A stretch of DNA of 40,422 nucleotides from Methanobrevibacter sp. (GCA_024689425.1 JAILDN010000023.1:1-40422); one strand, 5' to 3'; numbered from the stretch's first letter, positions 15,898 through 24,530 are shown. Numbers and translations are program-made. The notes: a model not told the origin generated them from the sequence alone.

Positions 15898-16284
15898 TTA
15901 AATAATAACGCCTACAATAAACAACAAAGTAGAAACTATTACAATTATTTCCGCTATAACAAATGTCTCTTCGTACTCTATTAATTTAAATGAACAGTAA
16001 AATGACAACAATAGACTTAACATTGGATATAGCATTAATCTATCTTCATTAATCATTCTTACATGAAATATTGAACCAAAAACAGATATTATACCAATAA
16101 TTATTGCCAAAATACCAAAAATCTTCAATGCTCGGATTTTTTTAGCTTTAAAACCATCATTTTTAATGGGTGAAGAAACATTTTGAGGAATTTCTTGGCG
16201 TATTTCGGGGTTTAATCTAGTTCCACAATTTTCGCAAAATAGAGAATTATCTTCTGCTATCTTTCCACAGTTTGGACATTCCAT
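15898..16284 (-). CDS. Zinc-ribbon membrane protein
   Basis: This 128-residue protein has an N-terminal zinc ribbon, CPNCG and CENCG (residues 3-21), a polar linker, and about three membrane helices from residue 50 to the end. The fold order is common in archaeal proteins of unknown function, with the ribbon presumably on the cytoplasmic face. It is transcribed alone, and the surrounding gaps are AT-rich. Confidence 0.65.
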   Translation of the reverse strand: MECPNCGKIAEDNSLFCENCGTRLNPEIRQEIPQNVSSPIKNDGFKAKKIRALKIFGILAIIIGIISVFGSIFHVRMINEDRLMLYPMLSLLLSFYCSFKLIEYEETFVIAEIIVIVSTLLFIVGVII

Positions 16285-16355
16285 TGTTCATCCTCCTAAA
16301 CAGCCATTTCATTTTAGAAATCACTTGTTATTATATAATTATTATATTTAAAATA

Positions 16356-16847
16356 TTAATAATTTGTTATAATAATCTCATTTAACATTTTTTGAAGATA
16401 AGTCTTTTTAAAAACGAATACCCTCTTGTTTATTTTCCTATCGTTTAGGATTTCTTCTTCATTTAAGCGAAATGCCGCCAGATATTTCGTATCCCCCGCC
16501 CTTAGATTATGGGCATGATTTGTATCAATCATCCCCTTAATATATTCATAGTCCTTTTTGATTAAATCCAAGTCTTGGGTAATGTCAAAAAACTCCAAAT
16601 CGGTGATGATGTCATTGAAATACCATATGATACATATCTTATTGAAGTCAATTAGTTCTTTAAATGAAATTAAGTCATTATAATCAATTGAAGTCAGTTT
16701 AAAATGAGCTTTCGGGTATCTTCTGCGACAATTCTTATAGCCATATTCAAGAATAGCTACTTTGATGTTAATGCTTTCAATCGCATCAATTACTTCATCG
16801 TCTATATCACTAATGGACTTTCCAATTAAGCTTTCAAATTCATCCAT
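16356..16847 (-). CDS. Hypothetical protein, possible MutH/Sau3AI-like relic
   Basis: This is a 163-residue soluble protein when started at the first ATG (MDEFESLIGKS); the TTG three codons earlier is in the ORF track. Its layout recalls the Sau3AI/MutH nuclease domain: IGKSISDID at the front, LEYGYKN then HFKLTSID where those enzymes have the E-x-K of the active site, GDTKYLAA in the middle of the second half, and VFVFKKTYLQKML near the end. If this reading is right, the catalytic Glu is replaced and the enzyme is probably inactive. No methyltransferase is nearby. I hold this loosely; otherwise it is simply unknown. Confidence 0.4.
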   Translation of the reverse strand: MDEFESLIGKSISDIDDEVIDAIESINIKVAILEYGYKNCRRRYPKAHFKLTSIDYNDLISFKELIDFNKICIIWYFNDIITDLEFFDITQDLDLIKKDYEYIKGMIDTNHAHNLRAGDTKYLAAFRLNEEEILNDRKINKRVFVFKKTYLQKMLNEIIITNY

Positions 16848-16876
16848 TTGAATCAAAAAATAAAAAAAGAGAGGAA

Positions 16877-17557
16877 TTAATCAAAATTAATTCCGGTAAT
16901 TCTTAAACCACCATAATGGGATTTATATTTGATGTTTAATCCAATCAATAATGGTGTGATTTTTTCAATGATACGTGCTTTTTCCAAAATTCCCGTGTCA
17001 ATTGTTTTAATTCCAGGGATTTTGTCAATGATTTCAGCAGCGATTTCTTTGGATTCCTTATCATCACCTGCAATCAAACAGTCACAGTCGATTTCTTCAG
17101 GGATGTTTGCCAAGTGTGAGTTAGAAATATTACAGAATGCGCAGATTACTTTTGCGCCGGTACCTTCCAATATTTTTGCAGTTCTCTCAGCAGCAGATCC
17201 TTCCATTAAATCTACAAATCTAAATGGTTTTCCACCTATTGCAGTTTCTAAAGGTACAGTTGCATCCATAACTATTTTGTTTTCGCAGAATTCTTTAATT
17301 CCTTCCAATGTCGGTTTTTGAGCAGCCAAAGGTACGGTGATAATCAAAACGTCCCCTTCTTTTGCAGCATCTTCATTTGCCATTCCCTTCATTGTTGATA
17401 AATCATAATCCGCCAAGTCTTTTTTAGCCTGTTCAACAACTTCAAGTGCTTTTTCTTCTTTTCTAGAACCTATGATAACGTCAACACCTTCAATAGCTAA
17501 TCTTTCACCGATTCCTAAACCTTGAGGTCCAGTTCCACCAATAATACTTACAATCAT
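16877..17557 (-). CDS. npdG: F420H2:NADP oxidoreductase
   Basis: This 226-residue cytoplasmic enzyme transfers hydride between reduced coenzyme F420 and NADP+, supplying NADPH for biosynthesis in methanogens. The Rossmann start IGGTGPQGLGIGERLA (6-21), the GSRKEEKA NADP-phosphate loop, and the conserved C-terminal part (EKARIIEKITPLLIGLN) mark the Fno/NpdG family. The length is normal. GGTGA precedes the ATG. It is followed 20 bases later by an unrelated gene on the same strand, and DUF2284 is upstream. Confidence 0.93.
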   Translation of the reverse strand: MIVSIIGGTGPQGLGIGERLAIEGVDVIIGSRKEEKALEVVEQAKKDLADYDLSTMKGMANEDAAKEGDVLIITVPLAAQKPTLEGIKEFCENKIVMDATVPLETAIGGKPFRFVDLMEGSAAERTAKILEGTGAKVICAFCNISNSHLANIPEEIDCDCLIAGDDKESKEIAAEIIDKIPGIKTIDTGILEKARIIEKITPLLIGLNIKYKSHYGGLRITGINFD

Positions 17558-17600
17558 TTTTTCACCTAGTTATTATTATATATTTTTTAGTAAAAATATC

Positions 17601-18149
17601 TTATTTTTTATCAAACAAGATGCCACCAACGAATATCAGATATTCAGGCAGGCGATTGTCTTTCGCATATAAAATTTTAAATCCAAAAATATCTTCAATT
17701 AACTGATCAACATTTCCGCCTAAAGATTCTATGGAATATCTCATTTTAAATGGCATTTTGCAGGGCATTCCGAATTCACGAGTGCATTTCATGCATAAAT
17801 TACAGTTTCCCAAAAACAAAGCATATGAATTCTCATCCTCTAATGTATAAATGTCATTCATCAGTTTGACTTTCATTCGCTCCAATCTTTTTAAAATGAA
17901 CTCCAATTCTTTATCTGAATATTCCATAGCCAATTCTTCATCTGAAAAATCAAGCTTAAATGCAATAATCTTAAGTTTATTGAAAGAATTCCAGACTTCC
18001 ATCACATCAAAATCAAATGGTGGACAGTTCCAATTTTTCCCGTAATTTTCACATTCTTCACATAGGCCCATGAAACGTTCAATATCAACATAGTTTTCTA
18101 TAAACTCTTCGACATCAACATCGGCTGTGAGTTTTTTAATTTCAACCAT
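17601..18149 (-). CDS. DUF2284 metal-binding protein
   Basis: This 182-residue protein has the DUF2284 pattern: CEECENYGKNWNCPP (residues 30-44) near the start and a second Cys group CNLCMKCTREFGMPC around residues 115-130. These cysteines probably hold an Fe-S cluster or zinc. The family is widespread in anaerobes and its function is not known. It lies 43 bases upstream of the npdG start on the same strand and may be co-transcribed with it. Confidence 0.82.
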   Translation of the reverse strand: MVEIKKLTADVDVEEFIENYVDIERFMGLCEECENYGKNWNCPPFDFDVMEVWNSFNKLKIIAFKLDFSDEELAMEYSDKELEFILKRLERMKVKLMNDIYTLEDENSYALFLGNCNLCMKCTREFGMPCKMPFKMRYSIESLGGNVDQLIEDIFGFKILYAKDNRLPEYLIFVGGILFDKK

Positions 18150-18295
18150 GTTAATACTTATAAAATGAAATGTTAATAAATATTTCTAAAATTGAATTTT
18201 AAAAAAAGAAATAATAAGATGTGAAGAAAAGCTCTTTAGGCTTTTACAGTTACTTTGTTTGCAAAATATATATTTTTGCGAAACGAAAATTATTT

Positions 18296-18330
18296 AAAAA
18301 AAGTAAAAAAAGAGCTATCATAAGATAGCT
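18296..18330 (-). terminator. Terminator of mch
   Basis: AGCTATC / GATAGCT (18313-18319 with 18324-18330) form a seven-base-pair stem with a four-base loop eight bases past the mch stop. On the minus strand it is followed by T-rich sequence (complement of the A-rich run at 18296-18311). The neighbouring gap up to 18149 also holds a weak AAAAGC/GCTTTT stem and the AT-rich promoter of the DUF2284 gene. Confidence 0.6.
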
Positions 18331-18338
18331 AGTTAAGT

Positions 18339-19313
18339 CTATTCATCTACTCCAAAGGATTTTTTAAGTAAATCTGCGTTTACAAAACCTTCTTTGTAGA
18401 TTTTACCAGTAGTTAAATCATTAATAACAACTTCTGCTGGAGCAAACATTCCTTTATCGATTTGGTAGAAGTCAAATCCTGCTTCTTTAAATACATCGAA
18501 GAATGGTTTACCATATCCGTCAGCTGCTGAAGATGGTAATTGAGCAGCCACATCAGCGATATCGTCGCCTTCTTCAGATTCAACATAGTAGTAAGTTCTT
18601 CCACCGAATAAAACAGCATCGTTAGTTTTACCCATAGCTTTCAATCCATCAGGATCAACCGGTGCAATTGGAGCAATACCTGCAGCATGTTTTACTTTAG
18701 TTACGTCGAATTTAATGAATTCCAACATTTTGTAAGTACCGTTTTCAACAACTCTTCCTGAAATCTGGATGGAACCAACTAAAGAAGAAGTAGGAGCAAC
18801 AAGCAAGTAAACGTTTGCCACATCAACATTACATTCATCGGCAATGTATTGTGCAACATCTTCACCAGGCAATACATCAGCTTCCAAAGTTAAAATAGCC
18901 AAGTCAGCATCCTTATCTTCATATCCAATTTCTTCATAAGTTTCAGCCGGTTTTAAAGCAATAGCACGAGCCGGACCGGAACCTAATGCAAAGAAATCAC
19001 CTACACTAACAGACCAACCTGCTTTTTGGGAACCTAAAGTGGAAATGGAAGGAGAGTCAGTTTTAATTTTTACAGAAGGAAGAGCGAATTTTTCAGACAA
19101 GTCGCCAGGAATTGAAATTCCAACATCTGCAAGTCCACCGAGACAAACTTTAGTATAAAGTTCACCCGCCTTAAAACTTCCATCTACATTAACACCACAG
19201 TCTAAAACAGTAGCACCATTTTCTAAAGTGGATACTGCGATGTTTAATGCATCAGCTTTTTCAATCATTACATCTACGGTTTTTTTAGCTTCTAAGTTTA
19301 CACTTACCATCAT
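18339..19313 (-). CDS. mch: Methenyltetrahydromethanopterin cyclohydrolase
   Basis: Mch catalyses the interconversion of formyl-H4MPT and methenyl-H4MPT, the third step of CO2 reduction to methane. The protein is 324 residues, the family's normal size, and full length. Typical stretches are LGGLADVGISIPGD, SQKAGWSVSVGDFFALGSGPARA, HAAGIAPIAPVDPDG and NDAVLFGGRTYY. Two ATGs stand side by side; the second (19310) has the better distance to the GAGGT site and may be the real start. It is transcribed alone, as in other Methanobacteriales, with an inverted repeat over its promoter and a terminator right behind. Confidence 0.97.
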   Translation of the reverse strand: MMVSVNLEAKKTVDVMIEKADALNIAVSTLENGATVLDCGVNVDGSFKAGELYTKVCLGGLADVGISIPGDLSEKFALPSVKIKTDSPSISTLGSQKAGWSVSVGDFFALGSGPARAIALKPAETYEEIGYEDKDADLAILTLEADVLPGEDVAQYIADECNVDVANVYLLVAPTSSLVGSIQISGRVVENGTYKMLEFIKFDVTKVKHAAGIAPIAPVDPDGLKAMGKTNDAVLFGGRTYYYVESEEGDDIADVAAQLPSSAADGYGKPFFDVFKEAGFDFYQIDKGMFAPAEVVINDLTTGKIYKEGFVNADLLKKSFGVDE

Positions 19314-19333
19314 TTAACCTCGAATAAATATTA

Positions 19334-19352
19334 AACCTATAAATATTAGGTT
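19334..19352 (-). promoter_or_regulatory. mch promoter inside an inverted repeat
   Basis: The minus-strand TATA region (ATATTTATA) is flanked by TAGGTT and AACCTA, giving AACCTA-N7-TAGGTT around the box. A regulator bound here would block TBP. The rest of the 197-base gap between mch and the second rubrerythrin is AT-rich, with nothing else recognised. Confidence 0.4.
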
Positions 19353-19510
19353 ATTAATTAAAATTATGTTTTATTCTTATTTAAATGTGCCTAAATTAAT
19401 TTTAAAAAAGGAATGGTTATTTACTATTTTCAACTTCAGATGCAGCATAAATCGAAGTAGGTATTAAATAAATTTTCTACAATAATAAAAAAAAGAAAAG
19501 AAAAAAAGAT

Positions 19511-20056
19511 TTAGATATAGCTTTCATCCTTTTTTCTGAAGTGTGCTTGCGGGTGGTCACATAACGGACAGACTTCTGGTGCGTCCTTTCCATAATGGAT
19601 GTATCCACAGTTATTACATTTCCATGCGATTTCTTCATCTTTTACAAAGACTTTACCAGCAGCAAGTTTATCTGATAAAGCGTTGTATCTTTCTTCATGA
19701 GCCTTTTCAGTAGCTGCAGCGGCATCAAACAAGTCAGCTATATCATCCAAGCCTTCTTCACGTGCTTCAGCTGCGAAGTTTTTATACATTACGGTCCATT
19801 CTTCGTGTTCACCTGCTGCGGCATCAGCGAGGTTAACCTCAGTAGGAGGTACACTGCCACCGTTCAATAGTTTGAACCAGATTTTTGCATGTTCCTTTTC
19901 ATTGTCAGATGATTCTTGGAAAATGTCTTTAAATTCAACATAACCGTCTTTTTTAGCTTGTGATGCATAAAATTCGTATTTTACACGTGCTTGGGATTCT
20001 CCTGCCAGAGCAGTTCTTAAGTTTTCTTCTGTTTTTGTACCTTTTAATTCTACCAT
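19511..20056 (-). CDS. rbr: Rubrerythrin (second copy)
   Basis: This second rubrerythrin has 181 residues from [12 protein letters not shown], which follows GGAGATG. The di-iron ligands sit in GESQARVKYEFY, SDNEKEHAKIW and EKAHEERY, and the rubredoxin domain has CNNCG and CPLCD near the C-terminus. It is clearly a paralogue of 7192-7737, differing mainly in the middle. A TATA-like element (AGTATATATAC region at 20102-20112) lies in the 62-base gap behind the nitroreductase gene, so it probably has its own promoter. No DtxR-type site was seen here, which suggests different regulation from the other copy's neighbourhood. Confidence 0.95.
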   Translation of the reverse strand: MVELKGTKTEENLRTALAGESQARVKYEFYASQAKKDGYVEFKDIFQESSDNEKEHAKIWFKLLNGGSVPPTEVNLADAAAGEHEEWTVMYKNFAAEAREEGLDDIADLFDAAAATEKAHEERYNALSDKLAAGKVFVKDEEIAWKCNNCGYIHYGKDAPEVCPLCDHPQAHFRKKDESYI

Positions 20057-20118
20057 TTTTATCATCTCCAAAATAAATGGATTATATTATACATAAACTT
20101 TCTAGTATATATACTTAA

Positions 20119-20619
20119 TCAATATCTGTCAAAATGAACCTTTGATTCATCATACCTGAGCTTCACTTCACCTTCATCTACCGGATAGCCAACACAGATT
20201 ACGGAAAAAGGAATGCAATAATCAGGAATTTCCAGATATTCCTTCAATCTCAATGTTCTCTCTTCAATCGGGTGAAACCCCAGCCATACTGCACCAAGGC
20301 CTTCATGGGTAGCCTGAAGAAGAATGTTTTCATTGCATGCCCCCAAATCCTGCTCAATCATCCCGATTACCTTGGCCTCATTTAAGTTGCCTACTGTAAT
20401 AATCAGATGTGAAGCTTTACTTGCGGGCTTTGCAAACTTGTGCATTTTCGAAATGGCTTCCTTGTCCTTTTCATCAGATACAACGATGAACTCCCAAGGC
20501 TGCGCATTGCAAGATGAAGGTGCCTGCATTCCCGCCTTCAGCAGACTTTCAATTTTTTCATCACTTACTTTTTCATCACTAAATCTACGTACACTACGTC
20601 TTTTAAAAATTAAACTCAT
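20119..20619 (-). CDS. Nitroreductase family flavoprotein
   Basis: This 166-residue FMN enzyme of the nitroreductase fold starts with RRSVRRFSDEKVSDEKIESLLKAG and APSSCNAQPWEFIVV, the FMN-phosphate-binding start. Later parts are GACNENILLQATHEGLGAVW and the IPFSVICVGYP strand. It reduces a quinone, flavin or nitro-type compound with NAD(P)H; the natural substrate is unknown. Its ATG at 20619 directly abuts the ClC stop at 20620, so the two are in one operon with ClC first. Confidence 0.9.
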   Translation of the reverse strand: MSLIFKRRSVRRFSDEKVSDEKIESLLKAGMQAPSSCNAQPWEFIVVSDEKDKEAISKMHKFAKPASKASHLIITVGNLNEAKVIGMIEQDLGACNENILLQATHEGLGAVWLGFHPIEERTLRLKEYLEIPDYCIPFSVICVGYPVDEGEVKLRYDESKVHFDRY

Positions 20620-22176
20620 TTAACCACCAAACAGCTCTTCAATTTCTTCACGGACAAAGGGATAATCATTTACATCAGCCAGTATCTGAATCTGATCGGA
20701 ATATTGGATATTGAAGTCCTCGGTTGGAATGATATACTTACCGTTCCTAATGACAGACACTACAATTGCATTTTTTGGAAATGGAATATCCTTAATTTTA
20801 AAGTTGATGTAATTGCAATCAAGTGGAACAACATATTCACTTAAAACATGCTTGGATGGCTTTTTGACATATTCTCTGTTTTTATCCAAAAGCAATCTGT
20901 CATATAATGATTCATAAATCGGCTCATTTCCAAGAAGTGTTGGAACAACATATGCAATTAAGGAAACGATTATCATTGCAACCAACGATTCGGTTGATCC
21001 TGACATCTCTGCAAGAAGAACTATTCCCGTGATTGGAGAGCGGACAGTTGCTGCAAAAAATCCGGCCATTGAAATGATTATGAACTTGTATATCAGCTCA
21101 TGGCCCAATCCCAATGCAGGAACGCAAACACTTCCGAATATGGCGCCTATATAAGCCCCCAATACCAAGATTGGTAAAAATATTCCTCCTGGAGCCCCTG
21201 ATGAAAATGAAAACATTGAAAACAGATATTTTAAAACCAATAACAGCACCAATACGCTTAATGATGGTATCGCAACATCCAACATGTTCATCATGAAATG
21301 CCCACCATCACTCACTTCAGGTATTGTTAGAGCCACAACGCCTGAAACCAAAAACACCAGCACGAACTTGAGCCATGACGGGATTTCCAATCTTGAAACA
21401 AAGTCAGAAGACTTTATCATTCCAATATTGTAAACGTAACCCAATAAACCGATTATAACTCCAAGAACAATTAAAACCCAAAAAGATTCAAGAGGAATGT
21501 TTAAAACGGGAAATGTCAGTTCAGTTACCTGGCCGAATATAACGTTGGATATGAAATCGGACACAACGGCAGATACCAGTGCAATGAATATCAATGTCTT
21601 ATCAAATCCATGATTAATCTCTTCAAAAACGAATATTACACCAGCCAAAGGCGCATTGAACGCTGCAGTAATACCTACCGCAGAACCTACTAGTATTAAC
21701 CGCAGTTCATCGGTTTTAGATCCTTTAAAAAGCTTTGCAATACCTTTTCCTGCCATACCCCCTATCTGGACTGACGGACCTTCAGGACCTAAGGACAGTC
21801 CGCCCAAAGCGGTTAGTACTCCTGCTACGATTTTAGAGAACAATACCTTAAACCAATTGGCTTCCATATGGCCCTTGACCTCAGCATAAACCTGAGGTAT
21901 TCCGCTTCCAGCTGAATCGACTTCCCATTTGGTTAGCCAATCAACAAAAAGCCCCATAACGGCCAAAGCTATGAAAAACAAGATAATGTATAATAAATTT
22001 CCATGTATTATGGTTAAATAATCCCTTAAAACATGTTCTGAACCATAAAGCAGAAATCTGTAAAGGCAAACCATAAGCCCTGCAAATATACCTACCATTA
22101 CACCCTGAATGGTTAATTTAAAGATATATCTTGGATTTGCGTTCACGGATTTTAATGTTTCATCAAGAGTTTTCAT
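20620..22176 (-). CDS. ClC-type chloride/proton antiporter with TrkA-C domain
   Basis: This 518-residue protein has about ten to twelve buried helices followed by a regulatory C-terminal domain (about 430-518) resembling TrkA-C/RCK-C. Chloride-pathway motifs are GSGIPQ (90-95), GPEGP (130-134) with gating Glu132, and FSSGAPGGIF near residue 325. The internal proton glutamate is present (E185-E186 in FVFEEI), which points to an H+/Cl- antiporter rather than a channel. The cytoplasmic domain suggests control by a nucleotide or ion. It is first in a pair with the nitroreductase. Confidence 0.92.
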   Translation of the reverse strand: MKTLDETLKSVNANPRYIFKLTIQGVMVGIFAGLMVCLYRFLLYGSEHVLRDYLTIIHGNLLYIILFFIALAVMGLFVDWLTKWEVDSAGSGIPQVYAEVKGHMEANWFKVLFSKIVAGVLTALGGLSLGPEGPSVQIGGMAGKGIAKLFKGSKTDELRLILVGSAVGITAAFNAPLAGVIFVFEEINHGFDKTLIFIALVSAVVSDFISNVIFGQVTELTFPVLNIPLESFWVLIVLGVIIGLLGYVYNIGMIKSSDFVSRLEIPSWLKFVLVFLVSGVVALTIPEVSDGGHFMMNMLDVAIPSLSVLVLLLVLKYLFSMFSFSSGAPGGIFLPILVLGAYIGAIFGSVCVPALGLGHELIYKFIIISMAGFFAATVRSPITGIVLLAEMSGSTESLVAMIIVSLIAYVVPTLLGNEPIYESLYDRLLLDKNREYVKKPSKHVLSEYVVPLDCNYINFKIKDIPFPKNAIVVSVIRNGKYIIPTEDFNIQYSDQIQILADVNDYPFVREEIEELFGG

Positions 22177-22237
22177 TAATTAATAATTGGTCTTAAATCA
22201 TATAAGTTATTTTAGAAAAATAGTGATGAAGATAATA

Positions 22238-22870
22238 TCATTGACACTGATTGATTAACCTGATGATACGTTTAGTAATCGGATAGATGACAATCTCATA
22301 ACCCGTTTTGAAAAATACCTGAGTTACAATCATCAAAAATAATGAAGTTAAAGGCATTGTACCGAAAAAGCCGATTGTAAGGAATATGAAAGAATCAAAG
22401 CTTTCACCGGCGAACGTTGAAACAAGACATCTTAAAAATAGATTTTCTTCAGCTTTTTGCTTTAAAATTACCATCACTTTGGCATTGACAATAGATCCAA
22501 CCAAATATGCTGCAAACCCGGCTATCACTAACCTGAAAGTACTGCCCAAGACAATCGAGTATGCTTCGGAGTTTACAAAAAATGAGGGTGCAGGCAGCAT
22601 TATTGTAATGGTATAAGATATCAATGCAACCACATTCATTATGAAACCCAATAGAATAACTCTTTTGGCCTTCTGATAACCATAGCTTTCAGTCAATATA
22701 TCATTGATGACATAGATTACCGGAAATAATAGAATGGAACAGGGTAACGTAATATAGTAAAGATTAAGTGTTTTGCCGGCAATGATATTTGATATGATTA
22801 TGCTGGCAGTGAAAACACCAGTCAATATTGCATAGATTTCACTTTTCGACATTCCAATTTCCATAAACAT
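22238..22870 (-). CDS. YhhQ/VUT-family transporter (deazapurine precursor)
   Basis: This 210-residue membrane protein of the DUF165 (YhhQ) family has about six helices. Family features are IISNIIAGKTLNLYY at the start, VIYVINDILTESYGYQKAKRV and STFAGESFDSFIF. Bacterial members import queuosine precursors such as preQ0/preQ1; in an archaeon the deazaguanine would feed archaeosine in tRNA. The exact start is uncertain: MFMEIG, MEIG or MSKSEI are possible. It is transcribed alone on the minus strand. Confidence 0.83.
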   Translation of the reverse strand: MFMEIGMSKSEIYAILTGVFTASIIISNIIAGKTLNLYYITLPCSILLFPVIYVINDILTESYGYQKAKRVILLGFIMNVVALISYTITIMLPAPSFFVNSEAYSIVLGSTFRLVIAGFAAYLVGSIVNAKVMVILKQKAEENLFLRCLVSTFAGESFDSFIFLTIGFFGTMPLTSLFLMIVTQVFFKTGYEIVIYPITKRIIRLINQCQ

Positions 22871-22937
22871 ATTCTATTTGAAATTATTAATAAATTATAA
22901 CAGTCCTCTAAAAATTTTTTAATGATAAATAATAAAA

Positions 22938-23957
22938 ATGATTGTAATGTTTGATAAATTAAAAACTACCAACAAAAAGTATCTGAAGATGAATATACTA
23001 TTCTTATTATTGATACTTGCAAACATATTTCTCATGATAGGATTGTATAATCACTATTCACAAATCGGAATTAAAATCGATTTGGACGTCCTTGATAAAC
23101 TTTCAACATTTATAGCCACCATTTCAATTTTAGGATACATATCATTAAAACTACCTAAATTAAGAGAACAGGGCAGTTCATTATACGATATGGGATATTT
23201 GGTTATAATATGTATAATAGGCCTTATGAGTTCCTATTTTGACGAAATGATTGATACACCCGTGCTTTTTGGTTCCTATTTAGATATGTTCAGGGTTTTA
23301 TGTGTAGTTTTAATATTTGTTCTTCTTTCAATGAATTTAAAGCCATTCAAAGAAATCATGAATGGAAAATTTACAAGAAAGAATCAAATAGTGTGTTTTA
23401 TCATATTTGCTCTAATAGGAATTTTTGCTTCACGCTACCATATACTCATTAATGACGCTCCGGCCAACATCAGATGTCTGGTAGTTATGATCAGCGGTTT
23501 ATTCGGAGGTCCTTTCGTTGGAGTACCTGTAGGAATAATAGCTGGAGCATACAGATTCACCTTGGGGGGAGTAACCGCACTGCCGTGTGCCATTTCAACA
23601 GTAATCAGCGGAATCGTTGGAAGTTTATTCTTCATTTGGAATGATAAGAAATTCCCTAAAGCTAGTGTGGGAATCATATTGATGTTTTTATTTACAGGTT
23701 TTGAGATGTTTCTAATCTTTTTCTTAACACCGCCAGATATTTCATTCCCTTTTATTGGACAAATTTATCCATATATGTTATTTGCGTCCGTTATTGGAAT
23801 GATACTATTCACCATAGTTATTAAAGAATACAAAGCAAAAATGGATGCTGAAAGTAAGGAAGAGCTTGAAATTGAAGATATTGAAGTTAAATTAAAAGAG
23901 TATGATGAAAAAATTGAAGAACTTGAAAATGAGATTAAAGAGCTGAAAAATGAATAG
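22938..23957 (+). CDS. LytS-type 5TM receptor-domain protein, no kinase
   Basis: This is a 339-residue membrane protein. Residues 1-145 hold several helices, and about 150-285 match the 5TM receptor domain of LytS-type histidine kinases, with GLFGGPFVGVPVGIIAGAYRFTLGG as the strongest stretch. In place of the kinase the protein ends in a charged coiled coil (about 290-339, EEKIEELENEIKEL type). It can therefore sense a signal in the membrane but must pass it on by protein contact. A STAS-domain protein is encoded just downstream on the other strand. A second possible start is MFDKLK at 22947. Confidence 0.75.
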   Translation: MIVMFDKLKTTNKKYLKMNILFLLLILANIFLMIGLYNHYSQIGIKIDLDVLDKLSTFIATISILGYISLKLPKLREQGSSLYDMGYLVIICIIGLMSSYFDEMIDTPVLFGSYLDMFRVLCVVLIFVLLSMNLKPFKEIMNGKFTRKNQIVCFIIFALIGIFASRYHILINDAPANIRCLVVMISGLFGGPFVGVPVGIIAGAYRFTLGGVTALPCAISTVISGIVGSLFFIWNDKKFPKASVGIILMFLFTGFEMFLIFFLTPPDISFPFIGQIYPYMLFASVIGMILFTIVIKEYKAKMDAESKEELEIEDIEVKLKEYDEKIEELENEIKELKNE

Positions 23958-23989
23958 TTTTTTAATTTAACTAATTTTTATATAAGTGC

Positions 23990-24136
23990 ATGCATTATTA
24001 TGCAAATTTCTCGACTAAGCTTGTTAAAAAGAATTTCAGGCTTCACGACCCCGATTCTCCGCTTTTGATTGGTAATGTCAAAGTTAGCGAAGTTTTAGGT
24101 TTTAACAATATAGAATATATAATTAACAGGGACTAA
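23990..24136 (+). pseudogene. 48-codon ORF, possible gene remnant
   Basis: An ATG at 23990 opens 48 codons to TAA at 24134-24136, too short for the ORF track. The protein (STKLVKKNFRLHDPDSPLL in its middle) reads like a normal folded protein's end rather than random AT-rich sequence, and the stretch around 24040-24062 is richer in G and C than its surroundings. TTTATATA lies directly ahead of the ATG, too close for a normal promoter. It may be the 3' remnant of a lost gene or a real small protein. No family was recognised. Confidence 0.3.
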
Positions 24137-24151
24137 AGAATTTAGTTTTTT

Positions 24152-24448
24152 TCATTGAATATTTAAAAATTTATTAAACCCGGATAGTGTAAGAATTTCT
24201 CTTATTGCATCATTGACTTTTATTATGCAGGAAATCCCTTGAGGTTTTAATGCTTTTTCAACTTTAACCAATACTCTTAAACCAGCACTAGAAATATATT
24301 CCAAATCAGTGAAATCAATAATTAACGAATCAAAATTACCCATTTCATCCATTATTTCATTTTCAAAATCCGGTGCAGTTACTGTATCGACTTTATTTTT
24401 AACAGTAACAGTTAATTCTTTTTCATTATAGTTTTTAGTAATGTCCAT
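24152..24448 (-). CDS. STAS-domain (anti-anti-sigma factor-like) protein
   Basis: This is a 98-residue single STAS domain from MDITKNYNEKEL. The start follows GTGAT, and a TATA-like AGTATATAC lies immediately upstream. LIIDFTDLEYISSAGLRVL is the diagnostic segment, with Ser54 where SpoIIAA is phosphorylated. In bacteria such proteins bind an RsbW/SpoIIAB-type kinase and free a sigma factor. Archaea have no sigma factors, so here it must act in another partner-switching circuit. No kinase or phosphatase of that type is in the window. The neighbouring kinase-less LytS-like protein is a possible partner, by context only. Confidence 0.85.
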   Translation of the reverse strand: MDITKNYNEKELTVTVKNKVDTVTAPDFENEIMDEMGNFDSLIIDFTDLEYISSAGLRVLVKVEKALKPQGISCIIKVNDAIREILTLSGFNKFLNIQ

Positions 24449-24530
24449 TTTATCACATAATAAAGTATATACTTTTAAATTAATTAAATTTTTGATGTTT
24501 GGAAACATTTCCTATTAGGAATCCCATATT

